A program made the position numbers and the translations under genes. Shown here one piece after another: positions 36,201-42,611 of a stretch of DNA of 64,000 nucleotides. The notes below the pieces were generated by a model that saw only the letters and a program-made list of their open reading frames with translations, was not told the origin of the DNA and ran no database searches. The stretch is from Oscillospiraceae bacterium (GTDB taxonomy: Bacteria; Bacillota; Clostridia; Oscillospirales; Acutalibacteraceae): the NCBI GenBank assembly GCA_015066625.1, contig SVOC01000010.1:42695-106694 (forward strand), in the 5' to 3' direction. Positions within the stretch are counted from its first letter, which is position 1. Each line of letters begins with the position of its first letter.

Positions 36201-36333
36201 CGTACATCTTACCGACGTTAAGCACTCATGGCACGGTCCCGGAGCATGGCGCAGCGACGAAGAAACATGGAGCTATGAATATGTACTCCGTGATGTAGGC
36301 ATCCTCGCAAGGCCGGTTATTACTGTGAAATAA
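33247..36333 (+). CDS. Large intracellular glycoside hydrolase, GH106/alpha-L-rhamnosidase-like
   Basis: A 1028-residue protein. The N-terminal barrel begins with TPFWAWNSDLKAEELCRQI and MGLGGFHMHVRTG, the pattern of the GH106-related glycosidases, with LYDEDRWPSGAAGG and FTDEPQF further on as likely active-site strands. The middle third has a GATase-like/beta-galactosidase-type fold region, and the C-terminal part (about 790-1028) looks like two beta-sandwich domains. No signal peptide is seen, so the substrate should be a small imported glycoside. The exact sugar cannot be told. Same operon as the phosphoesterase; a strong terminator follows. Confidence 0.65.
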   Translation: MLYKKNSAPTLSDELFMNPTCEYRGTPFWAWNSDLKAEELCRQIEIFKKMGLGGFHMHVRTGMSTNYLSDEFMSLIKCCCEKADKEHMLAWLYDEDRWPSGAAGGLVTKDEEYRARCLLMTTEPCDNEDVAATIIDSRAEGGREGKGWLINCYDIILDENGFLKNYKIIGEEDEAEGTKWYAYLKIHAPSPWYNNQTYLDTLNPKAVQRFVEVTHERYKQVIGESFGGVVPAIFTDEPQFTRKDVLDNSTDKDDITMPWTDDLPDTYMAQYGEDILSTLPEIFWELPDGKVSTTRYHYHDHISERFAEAFADVCGSWCRENGIALTGHMMEEPSLHSQTAALGDAMRSYRGFDLPGIDMLCANFEFTTAKQAQSAVHQYGREGMLSELYGVTGWDYDFRGYKLHGDWQACLGVTIRVPHLSWYAMGGEAKRDYPASIHYQSPWWEEFSYLEDHFARVNTAMTRGKPVVKVGVIHPVESFWLHWGPNDKTALIRENMDQKFQNITDWLLKGSIDFNFISESLLPSLCEKASAPLQVGEMTYDAVIVPDCETLRSTTLECLEAFRNAGGKLIFLGNAPKFTDGIPDGRGKALYEASTVLPYDREKLLNALDENRTVTLRMANGRLSDGFIYQLRQDGISRWLFISRCKEPYNKDCIRENHLRITISGEFTPYVYDTICGNITPVACEYIGGNTVIAKTLYDYDSLLLRLDEGKSEISVAKEKEISSADAKAMPALVPYTLSERNAYLLDIAEFALDGGEFMAEEEILRLDNVCREMVGFVERGGNVAQPWVIAPETIEHHITLRFRINSEIDYSGAELALEDAEKAKIVFNGNEIANNITGWYTDKDIKTVPLTDIVKGENILEITLPFGTRTNTEWCYILGDFGVKVIGREKTITNLPEKLGFGTITNQGLPFYGGNITYHLEAEGTGMRVEATRYRGALISVAVDGEEKGKVVYPPYLIDVDGLADGKHKVDITLFGNRYNAFGPVHLTDVKHSWHGPGAWRSDEETWSYEYVLRDVGILARPVITVK

Positions 36334-36356
36334 TAAAGTCCAACAAACTATAATAA

Positions 36357-36402
36357 AATCCCACAATGAAAGGTTTTAACCAATCAGTGTGGGATTGTTT
36401 TT
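36357..36402. terminator. Bidirectional terminator after the glycosidase gene
   Basis: AATCCCACA pairs with TGTGGGATT, then TGA with TCA and GGTT with AACC inside, followed by GTTTTTT. The opposite strand has an ATTTTATT tract and serves the leftward gene cluster. Confidence 0.9.
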
Positions 36403-36416
36403 TCAAATTTATTCGG

Positions 36417-36866
36417 TTATTGGAGATTCTTTTTCAAATTCTTTTGTAGTTTTGTTACCTCATAACCTTGTGATTCATAAAACTTATGTGCATTCACACG
36501 TTCCGCACCTGAACAAAGTCTGATTCCGACTGCACCGTTTTCCTTTGCCCAGATTTCAGCTTGTTTCAGCAAAGCCGAACCGATGCCGTTTCGTTTGTAA
36601 TCGTTATCAACAGCCAATCCCAAACAGTTCTTGAAATTATCGGCATAGATTACATCGTAATTTACAAGATGAATGTAGCCGACGACTTTGTTTTCGGTTT
36701 CAGCCACAAAGATAACTTGTGTTTCATCATTCAATACTGCTTCAATTTTGCGCTTTTGCTTTTCAAAATCATATTCGTAACCAAGGCTTGTTTTGTTGAT
36801 ATAATAAATATCTTCCGCATCGGAGATTACAGCTTTTCTAACTACAAATTTTATATTCAAATTCAA
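36417..36866 (-). CDS. GNAT family N-acetyltransferase
   Basis: A 149-residue GCN5-type acetyltransferase. The acetyl-CoA site is visible in LGLAVDNDYKRNGIGSALL, with GAVGIRLCSGAERVNAHKFYESQGYE as the C-terminal part of the fold. The acceptor is unknown. It is the last gene of a leftward run of six small enzymes (40129 to 36417) whose DNA is richer in A and T than the flanking housekeeping genes. Confidence 0.88.
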   Translation of the reverse strand: MNLNIKFVVRKAVISDAEDIYYINKTSLGYEYDFEKQKRKIEAVLNDETQVIFVAETENKVVGYIHLVNYDVIYADNFKNCLGLAVDNDYKRNGIGSALLKQAEIWAKENGAVGIRLCSGAERVNAHKFYESQGYEVTKLQKNLKKNLQ

Positions 36867-36878
36867 TCACCACCATTT

Positions 36879-37223
36879 TTAACGATGAATTAATACACCT
36901 TTCATAAACTGTGTTTCATTATGTGTTTCATATACTATCCTTTTTTCTTCGTCTGTGCATCCAATCAATATTTTAATTTCAGAGTCTTTTTTCATCAAAT
37001 CAACAATGCACATTATTGCATCAACCTTTTCCTCGCCGCTTCCTACCCACACATCAATTCCTGCACCGTCCATAGAGGTTGTATCTTTCAAATATCCATA
37101 ATCAACCCGATAAATGAAATCAGGATACTTGGGATGTGCAGTTCCTTTTGGTCTGTCAATCACAATTTCTGAATTACTCACCAATTCGTCTAATGCGTTC
37201 CAAAATTCAGCATTATATTGCAT
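36879..37223 (-). CDS. Inorganic pyrophosphatase-like protein
   Basis: A 114-residue protein with the motif VIDRPKGTAHPKYPDFIYRVDYGYL and then DGAGIDVWVGS, close to family I soluble pyrophosphatases (KYE..., DxxxxD). It is much shorter than the usual 170 or so residues, lacking the usual C-terminal third. The two conserved acidic blocks for metals are kept. Whether it hydrolyses PPi or another diphosphate is open. It is 12 bases upstream of the GNAT gene, in the same direction. Confidence 0.72.
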   Translation of the reverse strand: MQYNAEFWNALDELVSNSEIVIDRPKGTAHPKYPDFIYRVDYGYLKDTTSMDGAGIDVWVGSGEEKVDAIMCIVDLMKKDSEIKILIGCTDEEKRIVYETHNETQFMKGVLIHR

Positions 37224-37288
37224 ATTACCACTCTCTTACAAATATTTACTTTCACCCAACAGCTTTCTCAGTTTGCGAATCGGCTATA

Positions 37289-38089
37289 TTAACAAGGAAT
37301 TTTACCATTAAATCTTTTTCTGTCAGACCATTTCTTTTTATTTCTTCTAACCATAGAATTATCTTGCCAAGTTGAAAGATTTGAAATGCACATTTTCAGA
37401 AAACCATTAACATAAACATCAAAGCATTCTTTTGTACCATTAAAATTATATCCGTTAATAATAGGCTCTTCACCTTTCAAAAACATTTCTCTCATTTCAA
37501 AAATATCAATAGGATTTCCGCTTTTATCAGCAAACCAACAACCAAACGAGGGGTCAAAAACACACCACTTATCAAGTTCACCTATATATGCTTGACAGGT
37601 AAAATGACAGTTTTTTAATACAGAAGAACACATACAAACAGGATATGCTTTTATTCCGACAGCGACCAGACAATCTGCAAAACAAATTGCTTTTAACCTG
37701 CAATTAATTGCTTTTCTAAAAGATTTGCCGAATGAGTTTTTCAAAATATCTATTGTGTTATCTGTTATATAATTGAGAGTTGCACCGTTATAAAAAGTAT
37801 TTTGCGTTAGCCAATTCAATATCTGAATAGCTTTTTCAAAATCAGTATCGGCGGTGGCAACTTCAGAAAGTTTATATTTTTCATTAATTTTTTTATGAAG
37901 CTCAAAAAAGGCAGCGGTATGTGCTAAATCAGTTTCAACTAAATCCTCATTATCGAGATAGTATTTATCTCTAATCTCTACAGGGTCTTCTGCAAGCAGT
38001 TTTTTATAATCAAGTTTTTTTACAAACCGTTCGTATTTTTTGGGATTAATCTGCAACGGAAGACATTTAATCAAGGTTTTGATATTCAT
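37289..38089 (-). CDS. Transglutaminase-like domain protein
   Basis: A 266-residue protein with a transglutaminase/cysteine-protease-like core. The likely triad is Cys in AINCRLKAICFADCL, His in NCHFTCQAYIG and Asp in WCVFDPSFG. The N-terminal 100 residues are helical and charged. No signal peptide is seen, so it should act in the cytosol. Its function is unknown. It lies between the YjbR-like and pyrophosphatase-like genes. Confidence 0.75.
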   Translation of the reverse strand: MNIKTLIKCLPLQINPKKYERFVKKLDYKKLLAEDPVEIRDKYYLDNEDLVETDLAHTAAFFELHKKINEKYKLSEVATADTDFEKAIQILNWLTQNTFYNGATLNYITDNTIDILKNSFGKSFRKAINCRLKAICFADCLVAVGIKAYPVCMCSSVLKNCHFTCQAYIGELDKWCVFDPSFGCWFADKSGNPIDIFEMREMFLKGEEPIINGYNFNGTKECFDVYVNGFLKMCISNLSTWQDNSMVRRNKKKWSDRKRFNGKIPC

Positions 38090-38130
38090 TATTTTTTCTC
38101 CTATGCTAACCTTAAAATTTATAGTATTAT

Positions 38131-38505
38131 TTAATCTGTTTCTTCACCTAACAACTTCTTCTGTTTGTATTTCGGAAGTTTGCCTACAACCGTTATGTAA
38201 CTGTGGTCTGCCATTTCCAAAATCATTTCGTCGGGAACGCTGTCAAGAGGGAATGTGTTGAAATACGGTTGTTGAACCGGCGGACAATGATAACCTCTTA
38301 CAACAATATCAGGAAACAGATGTCTGTAAAAATCGCCCTGCATTCGCTCACAATTCAGAGTTGCCGTTTCTTTGCCTTTGAGGATAAACAGCTGAGCAAA
38401 GATTTTCCCTTCAACTTTAATTATATCGCTGTCAGGACCGAAAGGATGATCAACATATGCTCCGTTTTTTGAAAGACAATAATTGAGTAATTCAGAATAT
38501 GTCAT
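38131..38505 (-). CDS. MmcQ/YjbR family protein
   Basis: A 124-residue protein of the YjbR DNA-binding-like fold. It has the family features DHPFGPDSDIIKV near residue 19, FILKGKETATLNCE and HPGYHCPPVQQPYFNTF-like spacing further on (here RGYHCPPVQQPYFNTF), with SYITVVGKLPKYKQ at the end. The biological role of this family is unsettled. It is 24 bases from the methyltransferase gene in the same direction. Confidence 0.83.
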   Translation of the reverse strand: MTYSELLNYCLSKNGAYVDHPFGPDSDIIKVEGKIFAQLFILKGKETATLNCERMQGDFYRHLFPDIVVRGYHCPPVQQPYFNTFPLDSVPDEMILEMADHSYITVVGKLPKYKQKKLLGEETD

Positions 38506-38529
38506 ATGAAAACCTCCTTCAAAATTTGT

Positions 38530-39552
38530 TTATTTACTGTATTCGGATACAGAAAATGCAATCTTTTCGTTATCTCTGTACTCTTTTCGTGATTTGAGTT
38601 TCATTCCTAAACTTTCGCAGATTTCATCAAGATTATTTAAATCGCTATACATTCTGCAATCTTTAAGAATTTCAAGTGTTTCTTTTTCCGTAAATCCGAA
38701 AGGTTTTAAAACTCTGTGCTGACGCATAAACGCATTGTTTCTTGAATTGACAATAAATCTGCCGTTATCTGTCAGAACTCTTGAAACCTCTTTCAGAGTT
38801 TCAATAATTTCTCTGGATTCATCCAATCCGCAATAAGTACAAACAGTATCAAATGTTTTATCTTTGAAAGGCAGATACCAGAAATTCGCACAAACGGGAA
38901 TGATTTTCTTTTTCTGATATTTTGCAATACCCAAAGCATTTCCGAGACAATCAAACCCAATATCTACGGTATAAAGCTCACATTCTTTCGGCATATATAA
39001 TGCAACCGAAGCCGTGCCGCCGCCCGCACCCGTTGCGATTTCTAATATTTTATCTGTTTTTTCTTTGCATACAACTTCAGCAAAATAACGGTATCTGTCC
39101 CAGAATACTCCTGTACCTTTGATTTTTGTTATTGTTCTCTTTTTTCCATTACGCTTTTTGTTGAATTTTTTGAAATCTTTAAGCTGCTTTTTTCTGATAT
39201 TTCCGCTTTTGTCGCCCACAATCCAATCACTCGTTTCTCTTCGTTTATACGAATCGAAAGCTTTTATGATATTTTCTTTTGTGCCGTGTATCTTTTTTAT
39301 GTGGTTAACATAAATCTCATTCCAATCCTCAATAATGCCAGCTTCCATTTCGCTGAAAATCTCATTTATTTCTTCGGGATGTTCCCAAAAAATTATTTCA
39401 AGAAGCTCACGAGCCCAATCAGGATTTGTTTTTTCGGGAAGCAAAATCGGAACGTCTTTGATTATAGGATAACTTTCTTCGCTATCTGCTGTAACAAGGG
39501 TCTTTTTATTTAAAACCAATTCTTTATGGCTTTGCGGTGCAATAAAAATCAT
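38530..39552 (-). CDS. Class I SAM-dependent methyltransferase
   Basis: A 340-residue protein. The first 50 residues look like the Trm112-type N-terminal segment seen in some methyltransferases (KELVLNKKTLV, YPIIKDVPILLP) but without the zinc cysteines. A lysine-rich linker follows, then the SAM domain with ILEIATGAGGGTAS (motif I), LYTVDIG (motif II) and FDTVCTYCGLDE in place of the usual post-motif. The substrate is unknown. It is part of the AT-rich leftward cluster. Confidence 0.8.
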   Translation of the reverse strand: MIFIAPQSHKELVLNKKTLVTADSEESYPIIKDVPILLPEKTNPDWARELLEIIFWEHPEEINEIFSEMEAGIIEDWNEIYVNHIKKIHGTKENIIKAFDSYKRRETSDWIVGDKSGNIRKKQLKDFKKFNKKRNGKKRTITKIKGTGVFWDRYRYFAEVVCKEKTDKILEIATGAGGGTASVALYMPKECELYTVDIGFDCLGNALGIAKYQKKKIIPVCANFWYLPFKDKTFDTVCTYCGLDESREIIETLKEVSRVLTDNGRFIVNSRNNAFMRQHRVLKPFGFTEKETLEILKDCRMYSDLNNLDEICESLGMKLKSRKEYRDNEKIAFSVSEYSK

Positions 39553-39577
39553 TTTTATTCTCCTTGGTTAATGTTAT

Positions 39578-40129
39578 TCAGCGTTCAGATTTCAACAATG
39601 CGTAATAACAAGCATCACAAATGCCCTGATTATTCCAATCGGAGCTGCGCAGAGTTCCTTCATATTTCATTCCGCATTTCTGCATCACTTTACCTGAATA
39701 TGGATTTCTCGGATCATGTCTTGCTTCAATGCGGTTTACATCTACTACATCAAACAAGAAATCCATAACCGCCTTAAGTGCCTCTGACATTATTCCTTGA
39801 TGCCACCATGCTCTGCCAAGACAATAGCTGATTTGCGTTGATGAAACCTCTTCGTTCATAAAACCTACAGCGATAGCTCCAATCGGTTCATCGCCGTTTT
39901 CTTTCAAAACAATACCCCAATGATAATATTTTTCGTCCGAATATTGTTTCACCCAATCATTCATAATCCTTTTACTTTCTTCCTGATTTGAATGAGTTTT
40001 CCACATCAAAAACTTTGTTACTTCCGGATCAGACGCCCAATTCTTAAACATTGCGGCAGCATCTTTAGTTTCATATCGTCTTAAAATCAATCTGTCTGTT
40101 TCTAACCATTGCGTTCCGCAATGTTTCAT
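39578..40129 (-). CDS. GNAT family N-acetyltransferase, RimJ/RimL type
   Basis: A 183-residue Acetyltransf_3-type enzyme: LETDRLILRRYETKDAAAMF at the start, SYCLGRAWWHQGIMSEALKAV as the CoA site and NRIEARHDPRNPYSGKVMQKCGM near the end. Members modify protein N termini, peptides or antibiotics; the target here is unknown. AAAGGAG lies 8 bases before the ATG at 40129. It is the first gene of the leftward cluster, behind a clear promoter with a palindrome on its start site. Confidence 0.88.
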   Translation of the reverse strand: MKHCGTQWLETDRLILRRYETKDAAAMFKNWASDPEVTKFLMWKTHSNQEESKRIMNDWVKQYSDEKYYHWGIVLKENGDEPIGAIAVGFMNEEVSSTQISYCLGRAWWHQGIMSEALKAVMDFLFDVVDVNRIEARHDPRNPYSGKVMQKCGMKYEGTLRSSDWNNQGICDACYYALLKSER

Positions 40130-40160
40130 ATCTGTCACTCCTTTAAAAAATATAAGTCAC

Positions 40161-40173
40161 TGTAACGGTTACA
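40161..40173. promoter_or_regulatory. 13-bp palindrome on the start site of the leftward cluster
   Basis: TGTAACGGTTACA is a perfect 6+1+6 palindrome located directly downstream of the -10 box at 40174-40179, where a repressor would block transcription. Confidence 0.6.
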
Positions 40174-40202
40174 ATTATATATGATTCTCCCCTGTTGTGC
40201 AA
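40174..40202 (-). promoter_or_regulatory. Predicted sigma-A promoter of the six-gene leftward cluster
   Basis: On the minus strand TTGCAC (40197-40202), 17 bases, TATAAT (40174-40179). Confidence 0.75.
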
Positions 40203-40228
40203 TATTATCATAAAAATAAATATCCGTC

Positions 40229-40257
40229 TTGACACCTCACGTCTTTTATGCTATTCT
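40229..40257 (+). promoter_or_regulatory. Predicted sigma-A promoter of the XRE-fucosidase operon
   Basis: TTGACA (40229-40234), 17 bases, TATTCT (40252-40257). The transcript start would fall near 40264, giving a leader of about 170 bases before the XRE gene. Confidence 0.75.
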
Positions 40258-40264
40258 GTATTAG

Positions 40265-40288
40265 TAAATAAACAAATTTGTTTATTTA
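40265..40288. promoter_or_regulatory. 24-bp perfect palindrome, likely operator
   Basis: A 24-bp perfect palindrome with core AAACAAATTTGTTT begins at the predicted transcription start. A smaller palindrome, TGACGA-T-TCGTCA, lies at 40393-40405 in the same leader. The position suggests a repressor site, possibly for the XRE protein encoded downstream. The remaining leader (40289-40436) shows nothing else recognisable. Confidence 0.7.
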
Positions 40289-40436
40289 TACAATAAATAC
40301 GGAAAAGGCTGACAGAATTTTTCTCTGTTTCTCTGTTGCTCTGAATCTACCTTGAAAAGTGGATTGTATTATTTGATTTTATTTTTAATATATGACGATT
40401 CGTCACATATCTATTCTTGCGGAAAGGAGGAGTCCG

Positions 40437-40823
40437 ATGTTTATACCCACCCCCTTCGGTGTTATGCTTAAAACCGTCAGGGAAGACGCCAAAATCTCTC
40501 AGGGCGAGCTTGCCGATGTGCTTGGCAAAACAGCGCAATACATAAGCAACATCGAAAAGGGCAAAAATAATTCACCGCCCGACGACGGTGATTTATACAA
40601 GCTTATTGCAAGGCTTTCGCTGAATGATGCCGATGCCGAAAAATTCAGGCTCCTCGCCTATGCCGACAGAGGTATGTTACCGCCGGAAATGTTCAGCTAC
40701 GTTTCAGACTCCCCTGCCCTGCTGAATCTTATCAGATTTGCAATGAACAATAATTTAACCGAGGATTTCTGGTACAACATATCACAAAATGTTAATAATC
40801 AAAAGAGAGGTAAAGACACATGA
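40437..40823 (+). CDS. XRE family helix-turn-helix regulator
   Basis: A 128-residue DNA-binding protein. Residues 10-65 form the Cro/C1-type domain: FGVMLKTVREDAKISQGELADVLGKTAQYISNIEKGK. The remaining part is helical, without a known ligand domain. AAAGGAGG lies 6 bases before the ATG at 40437. Its TGA overlaps the ATG of the fucosidase gene (ATGA), so the two proteins are probably made together and the regulator likely controls this operon through the palindromes upstream; the last point is inference. Confidence 0.88.
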   Translation: MFIPTPFGVMLKTVREDAKISQGELADVLGKTAQYISNIEKGKNNSPPDDGDLYKLIARLSLNDADAEKFRLLAYADRGMLPPEMFSYVSDSPALLNLIRFAMNNNLTEDFWYNISQNVNNQKRGKDT

Positions 40824-42241
40824 GTAAAACCCCCGATTTTGTAAAATATGCCGCCTCAATTGTGCCCAGTGAAAGACAGATAAAATGGCAGGAAACCGAA
40901 TTTTATGCTTTCTTTCATTTCGGAATGAACACCTTCACCGATTCCGAATGGGGCAACGGTAATGAAGACCCCGAGCTTTTCAACCCCGAAAAGCTTGACT
41001 GCCGTCAGTGGGCAAAGGTTTGTCAGCTTTCGGGTATGAAGGGACTTATTCTTACCGCAAAGCACCACGACGGCTTCTGTCTGTGGCCCAGCGCATATAC
41101 CGACCACAGCGTCCGCTCAAGCAAATGGAGAGACGGCAAAGGTGATGTTGTTGCCGAATGTGCAAAGGCTTGCAAAGAATTCGGAATCAAATTCGGAATT
41201 TATGTTTCTCCCTGGGACAGACACGAGCCTACCTACGGCACAGGTGAAGCCTACAACAGATTTTTCAAGAATCAGCTTCGTGAACTTCTGACCGCATACG
41301 GTGAGCTTTTCTGTGTATGGTTTGACGGTGCCTGCGGCGAAGGTGCAAACGGCAGAAAGCAGGAATATGATTGGGAAGGCTACTACAAGCTTATCCGTGA
41401 GCTTCAACCCAATGCCACCATTAATATCTGCGGTCCCGACGTACGTTGGTGCGGCAACGAAGCAGGCGTTTGCCGAAAGAGTGAGTGGAGCGTTGTGCCT
41501 TACTGGCACTCAAACAGCGAGCTGATTGCCGCCGCAAGCCAAAAGGATGTTACTAAACCGCCTAAAAAAATAAATCCCACTGCCCTTGACCTTGGCAGCA
41601 GAAAAGCTATCAAAAACTGCAACAAGCTTATCTGGTATCCCGCAGAGGTTGATACTTCTATAAGAAAAGGATGGTTTTATCATCCCGACGAAGATTATTC
41701 CGTAAAACCTCTGTCAAAACTTATGGAGATATACTATAACTCGGTTGGTGCAAATGCAAACTTCCTTCTTAATATTCCTCCTACTCCCGAAGGAAAGATT
41801 GCGGAAAAAGACCTTGAAACCCTGCTTGCAATGGGCGCACAGCTTGAAATCGATTTCAACGAAAATCTTGCAGACGGTTCAATTGTAACCGACAACCGAC
41901 ACCTTGACGAAAAGCACACAGGTCAGATGGCACTGAGCGAATACCCCGACAGCTACTGGCATTCAGGCGATGACCCTGAGGGTGCGGAACTGATTCTTGA
42001 CCTTGGCGATGAATACGACATTGACAAAATTGTTCTCGGCGAAAACATCAGAACAGGTCAGCAGATTGAAAAGTTTACACTTTACGCACAGGTTAAGGGT
42101 AAATGGAAAAAGCTTGCATCCGAAACAACTATCGGATACAAGCGTATATGCCGATTCAAGGAAATACGGGTCCGTTACTTCAAGCTTGTTATTGAAAAAG
42201 CAAGATGCTTTGCAACAATTTCAAAATTTGAGGCTTATTAA
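40820..42241 (+). CDS. Alpha-L-fucosidase, GH29
   Basis: Removes terminal alpha-L-fucose. The 473-residue protein has the GH29 barrel with FFHFGMNTFT near residue 31, TAKHHDGFCLWPS at 79-91 and VWFDGACGEG, where Asp169 is the expected nucleophile. A C-terminal beta-sandwich of the F5/8C type covers about residues 345-473. There is no signal peptide, so it should act on small fucosylated compounds inside the cell. It is translationally coupled to the XRE regulator. Its stop shares bases with that of the ArsC-like gene (TTAA at 42238-42241). Confidence 0.93.
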   Translation: MSKTPDFVKYAASIVPSERQIKWQETEFYAFFHFGMNTFTDSEWGNGNEDPELFNPEKLDCRQWAKVCQLSGMKGLILTAKHHDGFCLWPSAYTDHSVRSSKWRDGKGDVVAECAKACKEFGIKFGIYVSPWDRHEPTYGTGEAYNRFFKNQLRELLTAYGELFCVWFDGACGEGANGRKQEYDWEGYYKLIRELQPNATINICGPDVRWCGNEAGVCRKSEWSVVPYWHSNSELIAAASQKDVTKPPKKINPTALDLGSRKAIKNCNKLIWYPAEVDTSIRKGWFYHPDEDYSVKPLSKLMEIYYNSVGANANFLLNIPPTPEGKIAEKDLETLLAMGAQLEIDFNENLADGSIVTDNRHLDEKHTGQMALSEYPDSYWHSGDDPEGAELILDLGDEYDIDKIVLGENIRTGQQIEKFTLYAQVKGKWKKLASETTIGYKRICRFKEIRVRYFKLVIEKARCFATISKFEAY

Positions 42242-42579
42242 TCCCATTCTTTCCAGATTTCGGGGCAATAGCCCACGGTTGCTTTTTTGCCGTTGCGGAC
42301 AATTGGGGTTTTGAAAAGCTCACCGTGTTCAAGAAGCTTTTCTTCAACAGCCTCCTTGCTTGCAAGATACTTTATAAAATGCTTTTCGTAGGCCTTGGAT
42401 TTTTCGTCAATAAGTGCTTCCATTGAACCTACCGCCGACTTGACGCTCTGATACTCACCCTTGCTCAGGTTTTTCTGAGTAAGGTCTATAAACTGAAATT
42501 TTATATTTCTTTCTTTGAAATATCTCTGAGCCTTTTTAGTGTCGAAGCATTTATTTGTTCCGAAAATCTGTATATTCAT
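42238..42579 (-). CDS. ArsC/Spx family protein
   Basis: A 113-residue thioredoxin-fold protein of the arsenate reductase/Spx group. The N terminus reads IQIFGTNKCFDTKKAQRYF, with Cys11 followed by KKA as in this family, and TPIVRNGKKATVGY near the end in the usual cis-Pro position. There is only one cysteine in the active region (CFDT, not CxxC), so it is more like YffB/ArsC-type proteins than redox-switch Spx. Arsenic genes are not nearby. It converges with the fucosidase gene. Confidence 0.85.
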   Translation of the reverse strand: MNIQIFGTNKCFDTKKAQRYFKERNIKFQFIDLTQKNLSKGEYQSVKSAVGSMEALIDEKSKAYEKHFIKYLASKEAVEEKLLEHGELFKTPIVRNGKKATVGYCPEIWKEWD

Positions 42580-42611
42580 AAAAATTCCTCCGGATAATTG
42601 GTAATGATATT

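Noticed and set aside
35359..36225. 288-codon open frame opposite the large glycosidase gene
   Set aside because: Antisense shadow of a gene with clear domains; low-complexity translation and no start signals.
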